The notes beneath the pieces were generated by a model. That model saw nothing but the letters and a program-made list of their open reading frames with translations. It had not been told where the DNA came from and made no database searches. Shown piece by piece: positions 1-8,989 of a stretch of 64,000 nt of DNA. The position numbers and the translations under genes are program-made. Every line of letters starts with the position of its first letter. Position 1 is the first letter of the stretch. The stretch is from Persicitalea jodogahamensis (GTDB taxonomy: Bacteria > Bacteroidota > Bacteroidia > Cytophagales > Spirosomataceae). Location of the stretch: NCBI RefSeq assembly GCF_014651615.1, contig NZ_BMXF01000001.1, positions 1,583,731 through 1,647,730 on the forward strand, given 5' to 3'.

Positions 1-2548
1 TAACATCCCACCCGTACGACCGGTTCGCCGGAGCGGGGCCGCCTGAACCTTGAAAAGTAAGCGCCAACCAGTCGAGTAATTTGGGGTGTGAAGGCATCTC
101 GCCTTGGTTGCCAAAGTCTTCGGCGGTCTTGACTAGGCCCACACCAAAAAACAACTGCCAGTAACGGTTCACCGCCACGCGGGCGGTGAGTGGATTGTCT
201 TTGTGTGTGACCCACAGGGCAAGACCGTAGCGGTTTTTGGGCAGGTTCTTCGAAAAAGCAAAAATCCGCTCCGGCGTACCGGGATATACTTTTGCGCCCA
301 AAGCATCGTAATCCCCACGTTCCAGTACAAAAGCCTGTTTTGGTTTAGGTGTTTCCTGCATTATCATCAGTTCCTGCACTTTTTCGGTACTGTCGGCAAG
401 GATCATGCGGGTTTTCATCAATGCTTTCTGTGCCGCCAGAGTCGGGGAATGGACCGCCGAAAAATAGTACTCCTTCAAAGCCAGACTATCCTCGGCCGTC
501 AATTGGCCGGGGGCTTTGGCAGCGACTGCCTCCCACCGTTTTTTCTCGCTCAAAATCTCGACCTCGTAGGGTGTCAGCGCCCGGTTATAGACCACGATGT
601 CGTCCACCTGACCGTTCTTGAGGCCGTACCCACGCCACCAACCGCCAATCTGCAGACCAGGTTGCGGCTTCACCCGTGCGGTGTCGAAGAGAATTTCCTT
701 CGTCAACTGATCTTTCGTGACCAGCATTGGCATAGGGTCGCCGTCCAGATAAAGTTTAAGTCCGGCGGCTTTGGACGATCCGTCGTAGGTCATGGTGAGT
801 TGAATCCACTTGGCACGGGGTACTTCCCTGCGGCTGACTTTGCTAATCGCGTTGGAAGGCGCGACATGCGCCATGCTCATTTCCAACTTATTGTCTTTCA
901 AGTATACGTGGTACCCCCGAAAGTTATACAACCGCTCTGCCTGGCTCTTGTGAAAAATCACGCCCTCCTCCATTTCTTTCGGGATGTTAACCCACATCCC
1001 TACGCTAAATGGCTCGGACTTGCTGAATATGCCGACCCGATCCAGATCCAGCCAGGCGTCGCCGTCCAGGTGAACGCCCGGTCCGCGGTGCCCTGCCACA
1101 AATACCTCCTTTTGCTTGTTATTGCCTTGCAGTGTCGTGTAGGCTAGTTGCTTGGGATTGACCTCATTTTTCAGCGAATTATTGTCAAAGCTGAATTTGG
1201 CCTGTAAACCATTCCCGGGAATACTTTGGCTTTTCAAACGGGTATAGGCTTTCGATTTTAACCAATTCTCAAAATCACCTTTGCCATTTTTCCGGGCGTC
1301 AAGCAGCTGTTTGTGCTGCTGTCCGACAGTATTTTGCATGAAAGCCAGTATGGAGTCCTGCTCAGGTGTGGGCAGTAGCATGGTGGGCGAGGGCATGGCG
1401 TCGTCCCAGGAAATCTGCCCGGCTTCATCAATGTTGTTGAAAAAACTGGATAACTGGTAGTAGTTTTTTTGGGAAATGGGGTCGTACTTGTGGTCATGGC
1501 ACTTGGCGCAGCCCACCGAAAGCCCAATAAAGGCATCGCCGAAAGTATTGGTGCGGTCCAGTACATACTCCGTCTGGTATTCTTTCTCAATAATCCCGCC
1601 TTCGAGATTCTGCTGGTGGTTGCGGTTGAAGGCCGTGGCGATACGCATTTCTTTCGTCGGTGGGCCGCCCTTTGGGCCCTTCATCAGGTCTCCGGCCAGC
1701 TGCCACTGAATAAACTGGTCGTAAGGCTGGTTTTCGTTAAAAGCTTTGATGACCCAGTCACGGTAGGGCGACATATCGCGCAGCCGGTCTACCGTATAGC
1801 CGTGGGAGTCGGCGAAACGGGCCAGGTCGAGCCAGTCGGCGGCCATGCGCTCGCCGTAGTGCGGTGATTTGAGCAGTCGATCCACCACTTTTTCGTATGC
1901 GTTGGTACTTTTATCCCGCCTGAAGGCATCGATTTCATCCAGCGTGGGAGGAAGTCCTGTGATGTCGAAAGTCACCCGGCGAATAAGGGTTTCCTTATCG
2001 GCTTCTTTGCTGGGTACCATCTTTTTCTCTTCCAGGCGGAAAGCCACGAAGTTGTCGATTGGGTTTTTGACCCAATCGGCATGTTGCACGGTGGGAATCT
2101 CGGGCATCACGGGTTTCTCAAACGCCCAGTGCGGCTTGTACACAGCGCCATCGTCGATCCACTTAATCAAAACAGCCTTCTCATATGCCGTCAGGCTCAG
2201 GTGAGACTCGGGCGTGGGCATCACCACCTCAGGGTCGGTCGCTATGATGCGGCGAAATACCTCGCTGTTGCGCAGGCTGCCGGGATCGATGGCTACCTTT
2301 CCGGGCGATTCAGGTAGTTCATCGTAAGCATTTGCGGCCAGGTCGAGGCGGAGACCAGCCTTTTGCTTGGCCATGTCGGGGCCATGGCAGGCAAAGCACT
2401 TGTCCGACAGAATCGGCTTGACGTCCCGGTTATAGTCTAGTTCCTTCGGCACCAAATCCATCGCCGCACTGACATCCTCAGGAAGGTCGGGCTGACAGGA
2501 AAAGGAGATAATGGCAAGCAGGAAAAGGGATAGTATTCTGACGGGCAT
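1..2548 (-). CDS. DUF1549/DUF1553 lipoprotein with PSCyt1 haem-binding domain and LamG-like domain (C-terminus off the window)
   Basis: The minus-strand frame opens at 2548 and runs without a stop through the left edge, so about 849 N-terminal residues are visible. A short hydrophobic leader ends in Cys18 (FSC), which suggests a lipoprotein. A PSCyt1 domain follows with CFACH at residues 51-55, then a DUF1549 (PSCyt2) domain with a second CxxCH (CAKCH). A LamG/concanavalin-like region covers roughly residues 450-600, and the start of DUF1553 is seen at the truncated end (VNRYWQLFFG). This architecture is typical of Planctomycetes and of Bacteroidota that degrade polysaccharides; biochemical roles are unproven, and electron transfer through the CxxCH haems is inferred. 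The gene is divergent from the AraC gene at 2695. The domain order is clear and the exact function is not. Confidence 0.85.
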   Translation of the reverse strand, partial: MPVRILSLFLLAIISFSCQPDLPEDVSAAMDLVPKELDYNRDVKPILSDKCFACHGPDMAKQKAGLRLDLAANAYDELPESPGKVAIDPGSLRNSEVFRRIIATDPEVVMPTPESHLSLTAYEKAVLIKWIDDGAVYKPHWAFEKPVMPEIPTVQHADWVKNPIDNFVAFRLEEKKMVPSKEADKETLIRRVTFDITGLPPTLDEIDAFRRDKSTNAYEKVVDRLLKSPHYGERMAADWLDLARFADSHGYTVDRLRDMSPYRDWVIKAFNENQPYDQFIQWQLAGDLMKGPKGGPPTKEMRIATAFNRNHQQNLEGGIIEKEYQTEYVLDRTNTFGDAFIGLSVGCAKCHDHKYDPISQKNYYQLSSFFNNIDEAGQISWDDAMPSPTMLLPTPEQDSILAFMQNTVGQQHKQLLDARKNGKGDFENWLKSKAYTRLKSQSIPGNGLQAKFSFDNNSLKNEVNPKQLAYTTLQGNNKQKEVFVAGHRGPGVHLDGDAWLDLDRVGIFSKSEPFSVGMWVNIPKEMEEGVIFHKSQAERLYNFRGYHVYLKDNKLEMSMAHVAPSNAISKVSRREVPRAKWIQLTMTYDGSSKAAGLKLYLDGDPMPMLVTKDQLTKEILFDTARVKPQPGLQIGGWWRGYGLKNGQVDDIVVYNRALTPYEVEILSEKKRWEAVAAKAPGQLTAEDSLALKEYYFSAVHSPTLAAQKALMKTRMILADSTEKVQELMIMQETPKPKQAFVLERGDYDALGAKVYPGTPERIFAFSKNLPKNRYGLALWVTHKDNPLTARVAVNRYWQLFFGVGLVKTAEDFGNQGEMPSHPKLLDWLALTFQGSGGPAPANRSYGWDV

Positions 2549-2572
2549 TGGGCGTGGGGGCTTTTGAAGCTT

Positions 2573-2580
2573 CAAAGATA
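2573..2580 (-). promoter_or_regulatory. -7 box of a Bacteroidota-type promoter
   Basis: Read on the minus strand this is TATCTTTG, a match to the TAnnTTTG -7 consensus, 25 bases before the ATG at 2548. No well-spaced TTTG -33 box is evident, so the call rests on the -7 element and its position. Confidence 0.4.
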
Positions 2581-2694
2581 AAGGTCTACAAATTGTAAGT
2601 ATTATGCAAAATTGATATGTTTGTCCACAAATCCGACTTTTATCTTCCCTCTTAAACTTTTTAGTTACGTTTTCTACTTACAAAAAAGCATATT

Positions 2695-3570
2695 ATGTAT
2701 GGTCTGGTAGATCAAAACGAGTTTTTATTGCTCAATGTAGCCCGCGTGCAATTAAACGAACGCTGGAACTACCAAAATGTCATCAGTCCATTTTACCGAC
2801 TTTATTACATTCATGCCGGCACCGGGACGGTGGCTTTCGGCAATGTGTCGCTTGATTTACAGCCCGGCGGCCTGTACATGGTGCCTAGTTTCACGCTTTC
2901 TCATTACCGCTGTGACGGTTTTTTGCACCAAAGCTATTTGCATTTTGAAGAGACGATGCCCAAAGGCATTTCCATTAAGTACGTATTCCATTTAAAAAAC
3001 CAGGTGGCAGCTACCAGAATGGATACGGCCCTCTTCGACCGACTGTTGGAAATAAATCCCGACCGACAGCTTCTTAATCCAAATCCCAAGGTTATTCCCA
3101 GCGCAGAAAAGCAAAGGGCTGCGAGTATGCAAAAATACCCTGATCAAGCTGTTCAAATGGAAACGAACGGCATAGTGAAACAATTGCTATCCAGGTTCTT
3201 GGGGTCCGAAATCCTGCCAGGCCAAGCCGGTGGGGCACCCTACAGCCGGATCGCCGGAACTTTGCAACACATCCACGAAAACCTTGGCGGCGAGCTGAGT
3301 GTAAGGATACTAGCGGAGATTGCCCACCTCAATGCCGACTATTTTAGCCGCATCTTCCAGGAAATGGTCGGGCTTCGCCCCATTCCCTATATTCACCAGC
3401 TTAGGGTACAGAATGCGCAGAACATGCTGCTCGTTTCAGACGCCTCGCAGGACGAAATTGCTGACGCCGTGGGATTTGGCAACCGTACCTATTTTGCCAA
3501 AGTATTCAAGCAGCACACGGGTCAAACGGCAGGGGAGTACCGGAGTCGGGCACGAAAAGGCATGATTTGA
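2695..3570 (+). CDS. AraC family transcriptional regulator
   Basis: This 291-residue protein has an N-terminal cupin-like sensing region (about residues 15-160) and a C-terminal pair of helix-turn-helix motifs (about 190-288). The HTH part shows the AraC pattern: LAEIAHLNADYFSRIFQ, then IADAVGFGNRTYFAKVFK. The family usually activates nearby sugar-use operons on binding a sugar ligand. It converges with the zinc dehydrogenase ending at 3601, and the sugar-acid genes lie beyond, so regulation of that locus is a reasonable inference. The ATG at 2695 follows an AT-rich leader without a strong ribosome site, as is usual in this phylum. Confidence 0.9.
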   Translation: MYGLVDQNEFLLLNVARVQLNERWNYQNVISPFYRLYYIHAGTGTVAFGNVSLDLQPGGLYMVPSFTLSHYRCDGFLHQSYLHFEETMPKGISIKYVFHLKNQVAATRMDTALFDRLLEINPDRQLLNPNPKVIPSAEKQRAASMQKYPDQAVQMETNGIVKQLLSRFLGSEILPGQAGGAPYSRIAGTLQHIHENLGGELSVRILAEIAHLNADYFSRIFQEMVGLRPIPYIHQLRVQNAQNMLLVSDASQDEIADAVGFGNRTYFAKVFKQHTGQTAGEYRSRARKGMI

Positions 3571-3600
3571 TCCGCGCTTCATGCTCCATGCGTCGCTTTT

Positions 3601-4626
3601 TCAAACGTCAACGATGGCTTTGATGAGTTCCTGATCGGGGCGCATGAAAGTCGGGAATTCTTCCGAAAGGTGGTCGAAGTCAGTGCGGTGCGAAATCCAT
3701 GAGGTCGTATCGATTCGTCCGGCTTCCATCAGCGAGACGATTTCACTGAAATCTTCGGGGAGCGAATTTCGGCTGCTCAGTAGCGTTACCTCCCGCTTAT
3801 GGAATTCAGGATCCTGGAATTCGACCTCACCCTGAAATAATCCCACAAAGACAATTTTGCCACCATGTGCGATCAGGTTGAAAGTACTTAGCATCGAGTT
3901 GCGGTTGCCCGTAGCGTCAAAGATTAGCGTAGGCAGGTCACCGTCAAAAACCTCCCGCAAATGTTCGGGCGTCAGCGTTTTTTCTACCTTGATGCTTTGG
4001 TCTGCAATGCCGTGCCGATTTATAAAGTTAAGCCGGCTTTCGAATCTGTCGGCCACGACAACCGTGGCTCCCCTCAGCCTGCAGAACTGCGTGACCGAAA
4101 TCCCGATTGGCCCCGCTCCAACTACCAACACCAAGTCCCCGGCATTGACGGTTGCCCGATTTGTGGCGTGGAGACCAATGCTCAACATTTCAACAAGGGC
4201 GAGCTGATCGTAGGAAAGCACCCCGGATTTGTGCAGCTTGTGGATTGGTACTTTGAGGTATTCCGTCATACCGCCATCGGTATGCACACCCAGCACATTA
4301 AGACGTTCGCAACAATTGGAATAACCTCTGCGGCATGCCTGACATGTGTTGCAATTCAGGTAAGGCTCCACTGAAACACGATCCCCAATCATCAAGGTGG
4401 ATTCAGTCTGTTTTTCACCAAGTGCTACTACTTCGGCCCCCAATTCATGTCCGAGAACGCGCGGATAGGAAAAAAAAGGCTGGTTCCCTCTGAAAGCGTG
4501 GTAGTCTGTACCACATATTCCGATTTTCCTGATTTTCACAATGGCTTCGCCCGATCCAACTACTTCCGGCTCAGCTCTTTCAATCGTCTGAAACTTACCA
4601 GGTTCTTTAAGAATAATTGTTTTCAT
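3601..4626 (-). CDS. zinc-binding alcohol/sugar dehydrogenase (MDR family)
   Basis: This 341-residue medium-chain dehydrogenase has catalytic zinc ligands Cys38 (GICGTD), His60 and Glu61 (GHE), and a structural zinc site at Cys92, Cys95, Cys98 and Cys106. A Rossmann motif, VGAGPIGIS, sits near residue 170. Closest in style are sorbitol, L-gulonate 5- and galactitol dehydrogenases. It starts 27 bases after the stop of the lactonase gene on the same strand, so the two are probably co-transcribed. By context it could oxidise a sugar to its lactone, which the lactonase then opens, or act later on a keto-deoxy acid. The substrate cannot be read from sequence. Confidence 0.85.
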   Translation of the reverse strand: MKTIILKEPGKFQTIERAEPEVVGSGEAIVKIRKIGICGTDYHAFRGNQPFFSYPRVLGHELGAEVVALGEKQTESTLMIGDRVSVEPYLNCNTCQACRRGYSNCCERLNVLGVHTDGGMTEYLKVPIHKLHKSGVLSYDQLALVEMLSIGLHATNRATVNAGDLVLVVGAGPIGISVTQFCRLRGATVVVADRFESRLNFINRHGIADQSIKVEKTLTPEHLREVFDGDLPTLIFDATGNRNSMLSTFNLIAHGGKIVFVGLFQGEVEFQDPEFHKREVTLLSSRNSLPEDFSEIVSLMEAGRIDTTSWISHRTDFDHLSEEFPTFMRPDQELIKAIVDV

Positions 4627-4653
4627 GGGCAGGGGTTTAGAGATGAAGTGGTC

Positions 4654-5481
4654 TTAGGATAAATTATAAAACCTTTCGGCATTCAGGCCGAAAATTTTTG
4701 CTTTTTCTTCCGCTGAAAAAGTAGCGGTGTACTTTTCTACGATATCTTTAACCGCCTGGTATTCTCCCGCCACCAGGCAAACGGGCCAGTCGGAGCCGAA
4801 CATCAGGCGGTTGGGCCCGAAGGCTTCGAAAGCGACGTCGAGGTAAGGCACCAATTGCTCGTAAGTCCAGCTTCGGTAGTCTGCCTCGGTGATCATACCC
4901 GAAATTTTGCAGGATACGTTTTCATGCGCAGCCAAAGCATTCAAATCTTTTTCCCAATCCGCTATTTTCCCGGCCTTAATGTAGGGTTTAGCCAGATGGT
5001 CAAGGACAAAGCGTTGCTCGGGACATTGTGCTACGAGTTTGACGGCATTCGGCAGTTGGTTGGGAAAAATCAGGATATCGTACGTGTATCCGTAGTGATG
5101 CAGCAGCTTAACGCCGCGAACGAAGGCAGGCCGCAGCATAAACTCCTCCGATTCGCCTTGCAACACGTGGCGGAACCCTTTCAGTAATTTGCGTCCCTGG
5201 TACTTTTCCAACTGCGTCCCCAAATCATCAGCTTGCAAATCGATCCAGCCGACAACGCCCTTTATGAAATCATTTTCCCCGGCCAGCTTGAGCAGGAATT
5301 CAGTTTCGGCATCATCCTGTGATGCCTGCACGGCCACACAGCCGTCGATTTGGTTTTGGGCTAAAACCTGCTTTAAATCTTCGGGTAGAAAATCACGACG
5401 GATGACCTTCATTTGTTCATCGATCCAGGCATCACGGATGGGATCAAAGTACCAGAAGTGCTGGTGAGCATCAATTCTCAT
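4654..5481 (-). CDS. amidohydrolase 2 family protein, L-fucono-/L-rhamnono-lactonase type
   Basis: The chosen start at 5481 gives 275 residues beginning MRIDAHQHFW, the usual N-terminus of this family; an in-frame ATG at 5541 would add 20 residues with no family match. The HQH metal motif (residues 6-8) and a C-terminal GSDWPVCL motif, which carries the metal-binding Asp, identify a TIM-barrel amidohydrolase of the L-fuconolactonase group (COG3618). Such enzymes hydrolyse 1,4- or 1,5-sugar lactones to sugar acids in the cytoplasm. It sits just before the zinc dehydrogenase in a probable two-gene unit, separated from the UxaA homologue by a terminator. L-fuconolactone is the favoured substrate but other aldonolactones are possible. 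Confidence 0.85.
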   Translation of the reverse strand: MRIDAHQHFWYFDPIRDAWIDEQMKVIRRDFLPEDLKQVLAQNQIDGCVAVQASQDDAETEFLLKLAGENDFIKGVVGWIDLQADDLGTQLEKYQGRKLLKGFRHVLQGESEEFMLRPAFVRGVKLLHHYGYTYDILIFPNQLPNAVKLVAQCPEQRFVLDHLAKPYIKAGKIADWEKDLNALAAHENVSCKISGMITEADYRSWTYEQLVPYLDVAFEAFGPNRLMFGSDWPVCLVAGEYQAVKDIVEKYTATFSAEEKAKIFGLNAERFYNLS

Positions 5482-5626
5482 AGTGGGATTTTGAGTTTTT
5501 GGTAAAGCGTTTGATCTACAAAAGAGAGCCGATTGCGCCATTTACTCTGGCGAACCTTGTCCGTGAATCGTGAAGTTCAACCAGCATGATTCGGACTCCT
5601 ATGGCTGGTCTATGATGATAATCCAC

Positions 5627-5657
5627 AAAAAAAGGACACAATTCACATCATGTCCTT
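5627..5657 (-). terminator. intrinsic terminator after the uxaA homologue
   Basis: On the minus strand a 7-bp stem, AAGGACA/TGTCCTT, with a 12-base loop is followed by a run of seven T. It lies 38 bases past the uxaA stop and ends the uxaB-uxaA transcript before the lactonase gene. Confidence 0.75.
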
Positions 5658-5694
5658 AAATATTCGTAGTTATATATATCTTTAAATCAGAAGA

Positions 5695-7341
5695 TTAGAG
5701 CGAAACGCCCCGCTTCCATGGGATAAAGTCATCCTGGGTATTCAGTACCGCTTTTACGGTAGTTTCGCCACTTGCTACCGAGATTACGAAATCCATGAGC
5801 CGCTCGGCGGCGGCAGGAATGCTTTCGCTGCCTTCGATGATGCCCCCCGTATTGAAATCCATGATGTCGTGCATCTTGTTGAATAGCTTGCTGTTGCTGG
5901 CCACTTTCACGACGGGAGCAATGGGATTCCCCGTAGGGGTACCCAAACCAGTAGTAAACAGCACCACCGTAGCGCCCGAACCTACCTCGGCGGTAGTGGA
6001 CTCCACGTCGTTGCCGGGCGTGCAAAGCAATGTCAGGCCGGGTTTGGTGGCTTTTTCGGGGTAATCCAGCACATCCACGACGGGGGAGGAGCCGCCTTTT
6101 TTAGCCGCTCCGGCCGACTTGATGGCGTCGGTGATCAGGCCATCCTTGATGTTGCCGGGCGATGGATTCATGTCGAAGCCAGAACCCGCTGCCGTGGCGC
6201 GCTGGCTGTACGTACTCATGAGGTGAGCGAAGCGTTCGGCGGTGGGGCGATCCACGCAGCGGTCGGCCAGGTTCTGCTCTACACCGCAGAGCTCGGGAAA
6301 CTCGGCCAGCATTACTTTTCCCTGCAACGCCACCAGCATATCGGAAAAGTACCCAAGGGTTGGATTGGCCGAAATACCCGAGAACCCATCCGAACCACCA
6401 CATTCCAGCCCCACACACAGTTTCGACAAGGGAGCATCGGTCCGTTGCAGCTCGTTTGCTTCTTTCAAACCCAGTAAGGTTTGTTTCAAGGCCAGGTCGA
6501 TGATGTCGTCTTTTCCCCCCAGGGTCTGGTGGTTGAGGATATGGACGGGACGGTCGAAGCCGGGTACGCGCTTCTCGATTTCCTGGATCAGGATGCTTTC
6601 TTCGGCATTCTGGCAGCCCAGGCTGAGTACCGTCGCTCCGGCTACATTGGGATGCGTGATGTAGCCCGCCAGCAAACCGCACAGCGCCTGCGCATCCTGC
6701 CGCGTTCCGCCGCAGCCCGACTGGTGGGTGATGAATTTGATACCGTCTACGTTCGGAAAAACGGCAGAAGCCGCTTTCTTCTTGGGGGTGGAGGGTAGTT
6801 CCGTTTGAAGGATCTCACTCCCCTGTCCGGCCTGGATCATCGCCAGAATTTTCTCCGCTTTATCCTGGTAAGGTGTGGTAGTTTCGTAGCCCAGAGCTTT
6901 GGTGAGCGCCTTCTTCAGCGTGTCCACATTGTGATTTTCGCAAAACACCAACGGCACCACCAGCCAGTAATTGGCCGTGCCTACACTCCCATCGCTTCGG
7001 TGGAAGCCCTTGAAAGTGGCATTTTCGTATTTCGAAACGTCGGGAGCCAGCCATTGGTAGGTACTTTCCTTGACTGTCAATGGGTTGGCGGCGTGCTTTG
7101 TATTGAAAACATTCAGCCAACTACCCCGACTGATTGCGTTTTGGGCCTTACCGACCAGGACGCCGTACATCTGCACTTCGTCGCCTGGCGCGAAGTCACG
7201 GGCGGCAAACTTATGCTTGGCGGCAATGTCCTCGGTCAGGGTATAGGATTCACCATCAAGCGCCAGCACTTCACCTTTTTTCAGGTCGGTGAGGGCGACG
7301 ATAACGTTGTCGGAGGGGTGTACTTTTAATATTTTATTCAC
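5695..7341 (-). CDS. uxaA: UxaA family dehydratase (altronate dehydratase)
   Basis: This 548-residue protein has the full UxaA layout: an N-terminal SAF-like domain (about 1-100) and the large catalytic C-terminal domain with the Cys-containing motifs HQSGCGG, LGCQN and ECGGSDGFSG. Altronate dehydratase converts D-altronate to 2-keto-3-deoxygluconate and needs a divalent metal. Its start overlaps the uxaB stop by 8 bases, indicating translational coupling. UxaA homologues also occur in the L-fucose locus of Campylobacter jejuni, next to a lactonase and a DUF718 mutarotase as here, so a fuconate dehydratase role is a real alternative. Family membership is secure; the substrate is less so. Confidence 0.9.
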   Translation of the reverse strand: MNKILKVHPSDNVIVALTDLKKGEVLALDGESYTLTEDIAAKHKFAARDFAPGDEVQMYGVLVGKAQNAISRGSWLNVFNTKHAANPLTVKESTYQWLAPDVSKYENATFKGFHRSDGSVGTANYWLVVPLVFCENHNVDTLKKALTKALGYETTTPYQDKAEKILAMIQAGQGSEILQTELPSTPKKKAASAVFPNVDGIKFITHQSGCGGTRQDAQALCGLLAGYITHPNVAGATVLSLGCQNAEESILIQEIEKRVPGFDRPVHILNHQTLGGKDDIIDLALKQTLLGLKEANELQRTDAPLSKLCVGLECGGSDGFSGISANPTLGYFSDMLVALQGKVMLAEFPELCGVEQNLADRCVDRPTAERFAHLMSTYSQRATAAGSGFDMNPSPGNIKDGLITDAIKSAGAAKKGGSSPVVDVLDYPEKATKPGLTLLCTPGNDVESTTAEVGSGATVVLFTTGLGTPTGNPIAPVVKVASNSKLFNKMHDIMDFNTGGIIEGSESIPAAAERLMDFVISVASGETTVKAVLNTQDDFIPWKRGVSL

Positions 7342-8821
7342 GAACAGTCTGATTAAACAATTCCAGCCCGAATTTGGGGCTTTCCATAATATCCTTTAAA
7401 AACGCGGTCACGTCGGCCTGGAAACCTTGCAGCCTGGTCAGGTCCGTTTCCCACAATTCTTCGGCCTTCAAAACATTGGCAACCAAAGTTGGTACATCGT
7501 CGGTTGAATTCCAAAGCGCCATGAGTTGCCCGGCTTCCGGATCATTCAATGCGTAATCCTGCCCGTTGGCGTGCCCGTAGTACTTGCCGTTTTCTTCACG
7601 CTCCACTTTCATAAACCGCAGGTAGCTGGCGAAGCCGAAAGCCATATGCGAGCGTTCGGTGGGTGACTTAGCGTACCAGCTTTCGATCAACTTGACGCAA
7701 CGCATTTTAATCTTGGACGTGTAGTTTAGGCTGATGGATAGCCACTTGTGATCCAGATGCGAGTTGCTGAAACGGTCGATCACGGCTTCCGCAAAGTCGT
7801 TGATTTCGGCGGCATCAATGTTCGGATCGAGACTTTTCGCAATTTCGTCGAACATCAAGCCGCGAATGAATTCCAGGAATGCTTCGTCGCGCATGGCTTC
7901 CTTTACCATTTCGAAGCCCGCCAAATGCGCCAGACCGGTGCAAAAAGTATGCGGTGCGTTGAGCAGTCTCAGCTTTAATTCCTTGTATTTTTCAATGGAC
8001 GATTCGATCTTGACACCTGCATCCACTTCGTGAAAGGATAGCTTCGACTTGATGCTGCCATCACCTTCAATGGCCCAAAGACGGTAGGGTTCGGCCATGA
8101 GCATCAGATCGTCGCGGTAGCCGAACTCGCCTTCCAGTTCTGTTTTCAAATCACCCTTGATTTCGCCCGGTACAATGCGGTCTACCAGCGAATTGCAGAA
8201 TCGGTTGGCTTCGTTGAGCCAGCTTACAAAGGCCACGTCCAGCCGATTGTAGGCCGCCAGTTGGTTGACGATGCCGTGCAGCATTTTGCCGTTTTCAGAA
8301 ATCAGCTCGGTTGGCACCACGATCAGGCCCTTTTGCGTGTCGCCGCCGAAGGTCTCGTAGCGCTTGTGCAGAATCGCGAGCAACTTCGCCGGAAACGAAG
8401 AAGGGGGATTGCCAAAAATAGATTCTTCCTCGTAGGTAATTCCGACTTCGGTGGTATTGGAAACGACCACCGCCAAGTCGGGACTTTGGGCCACGGCCAG
8501 GATTTCGTCCCACTCGTCGGAGGCAGTAAGTACCCGGCTGATGGCGCAGTTTATGATGTTTTGTTCTACTTCTTTTCCATTCGCGATGCCCCGAACAACC
8601 GATGTAAAGCATCCATCCTGCTCACTGTAAGCGGAAATGTCGCCCCGTGAGGTAGATTTGACCACGACCACGCGTCCTTTGAAGACACCCTGCTTGTTGG
8701 CCTGGTCGATAAAGTACAGTGGTAGTCCCCGCAGCAGTACGCCCGTTCCGAAGAACAGGGCCTTTTCGGGGTAGTTGAAAATTTCCTGATCCGGTGCGTT
8801 TTGTTTATTTAATGAGTTCAT
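7334..8821 (-). CDS. uxaB: tagaturonate reductase (altronate oxidoreductase), mannitol dehydrogenase family
   Basis: This 495-residue protein matches the polyol/long-chain mannitol dehydrogenase family in length and layout: an N-terminal NAD-binding region with FGTGVLLRGL near residue 24, and a helical C-terminal catalytic domain. It most resembles UxaB, which reduces D-tagaturonate to D-altronate with NADH in galacturonate breakdown. It overlaps the following uxaA by 8 bases, a typical coupled pair. A TAnnTTTG box lies about 60 bases upstream. The isomerase UxaC and the KDG kinase and aldolase are not in this window. Confidence 0.9.
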   Translation of the reverse strand: MNSLNKQNAPDQEIFNYPEKALFFGTGVLLRGLPLYFIDQANKQGVFKGRVVVVKSTSRGDISAYSEQDGCFTSVVRGIANGKEVEQNIINCAISRVLTASDEWDEILAVAQSPDLAVVVSNTTEVGITYEEESIFGNPPSSFPAKLLAILHKRYETFGGDTQKGLIVVPTELISENGKMLHGIVNQLAAYNRLDVAFVSWLNEANRFCNSLVDRIVPGEIKGDLKTELEGEFGYRDDLMLMAEPYRLWAIEGDGSIKSKLSFHEVDAGVKIESSIEKYKELKLRLLNAPHTFCTGLAHLAGFEMVKEAMRDEAFLEFIRGLMFDEIAKSLDPNIDAAEINDFAEAVIDRFSNSHLDHKWLSISLNYTSKIKMRCVKLIESWYAKSPTERSHMAFGFASYLRFMKVEREENGKYYGHANGQDYALNDPEAGQLMALWNSTDDVPTLVANVLKAEELWETDLTRLQGFQADVTAFLKDIMESPKFGLELFNQTVRE

Positions 8822-8881
8822 TCGAAGGTTTATATGGTTGTTTTCTTTCTATAGACTGCTAATTCCGGTCTCTTCCCCCGA

Positions 8882-8909
8882 CAAAGCTATCTAAAATGAT
8901 AGTACAAAA
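8882..8909 (-). promoter_or_regulatory. putative promoter of uxaB-uxaA
   Basis: On the minus strand a TTTTG element (8905-8909) precedes TAGCTTTG (8882-8889), a match to the TAnnTTTG -7 consensus. The spacing of about 15 bases is slightly shorter than usual. It lies 61 bases before the uxaB start. Confidence 0.45.
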
Positions 8910-8989
8910 GTGAGTGGTAGCCGATCGCACGAATTTCTGAGATGATCTGACCGTCGGATTGAGTCATTTTCCCCACAAATTTGGTCATA

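Noticed and set aside
203-1147. A 314-codon open frame on the plus strand opposite the DUF1549/DUF1553 gene
   Set aside because: The minus-strand frame encodes a recognisable multidomain protein, and the plus-strand product has no family features.
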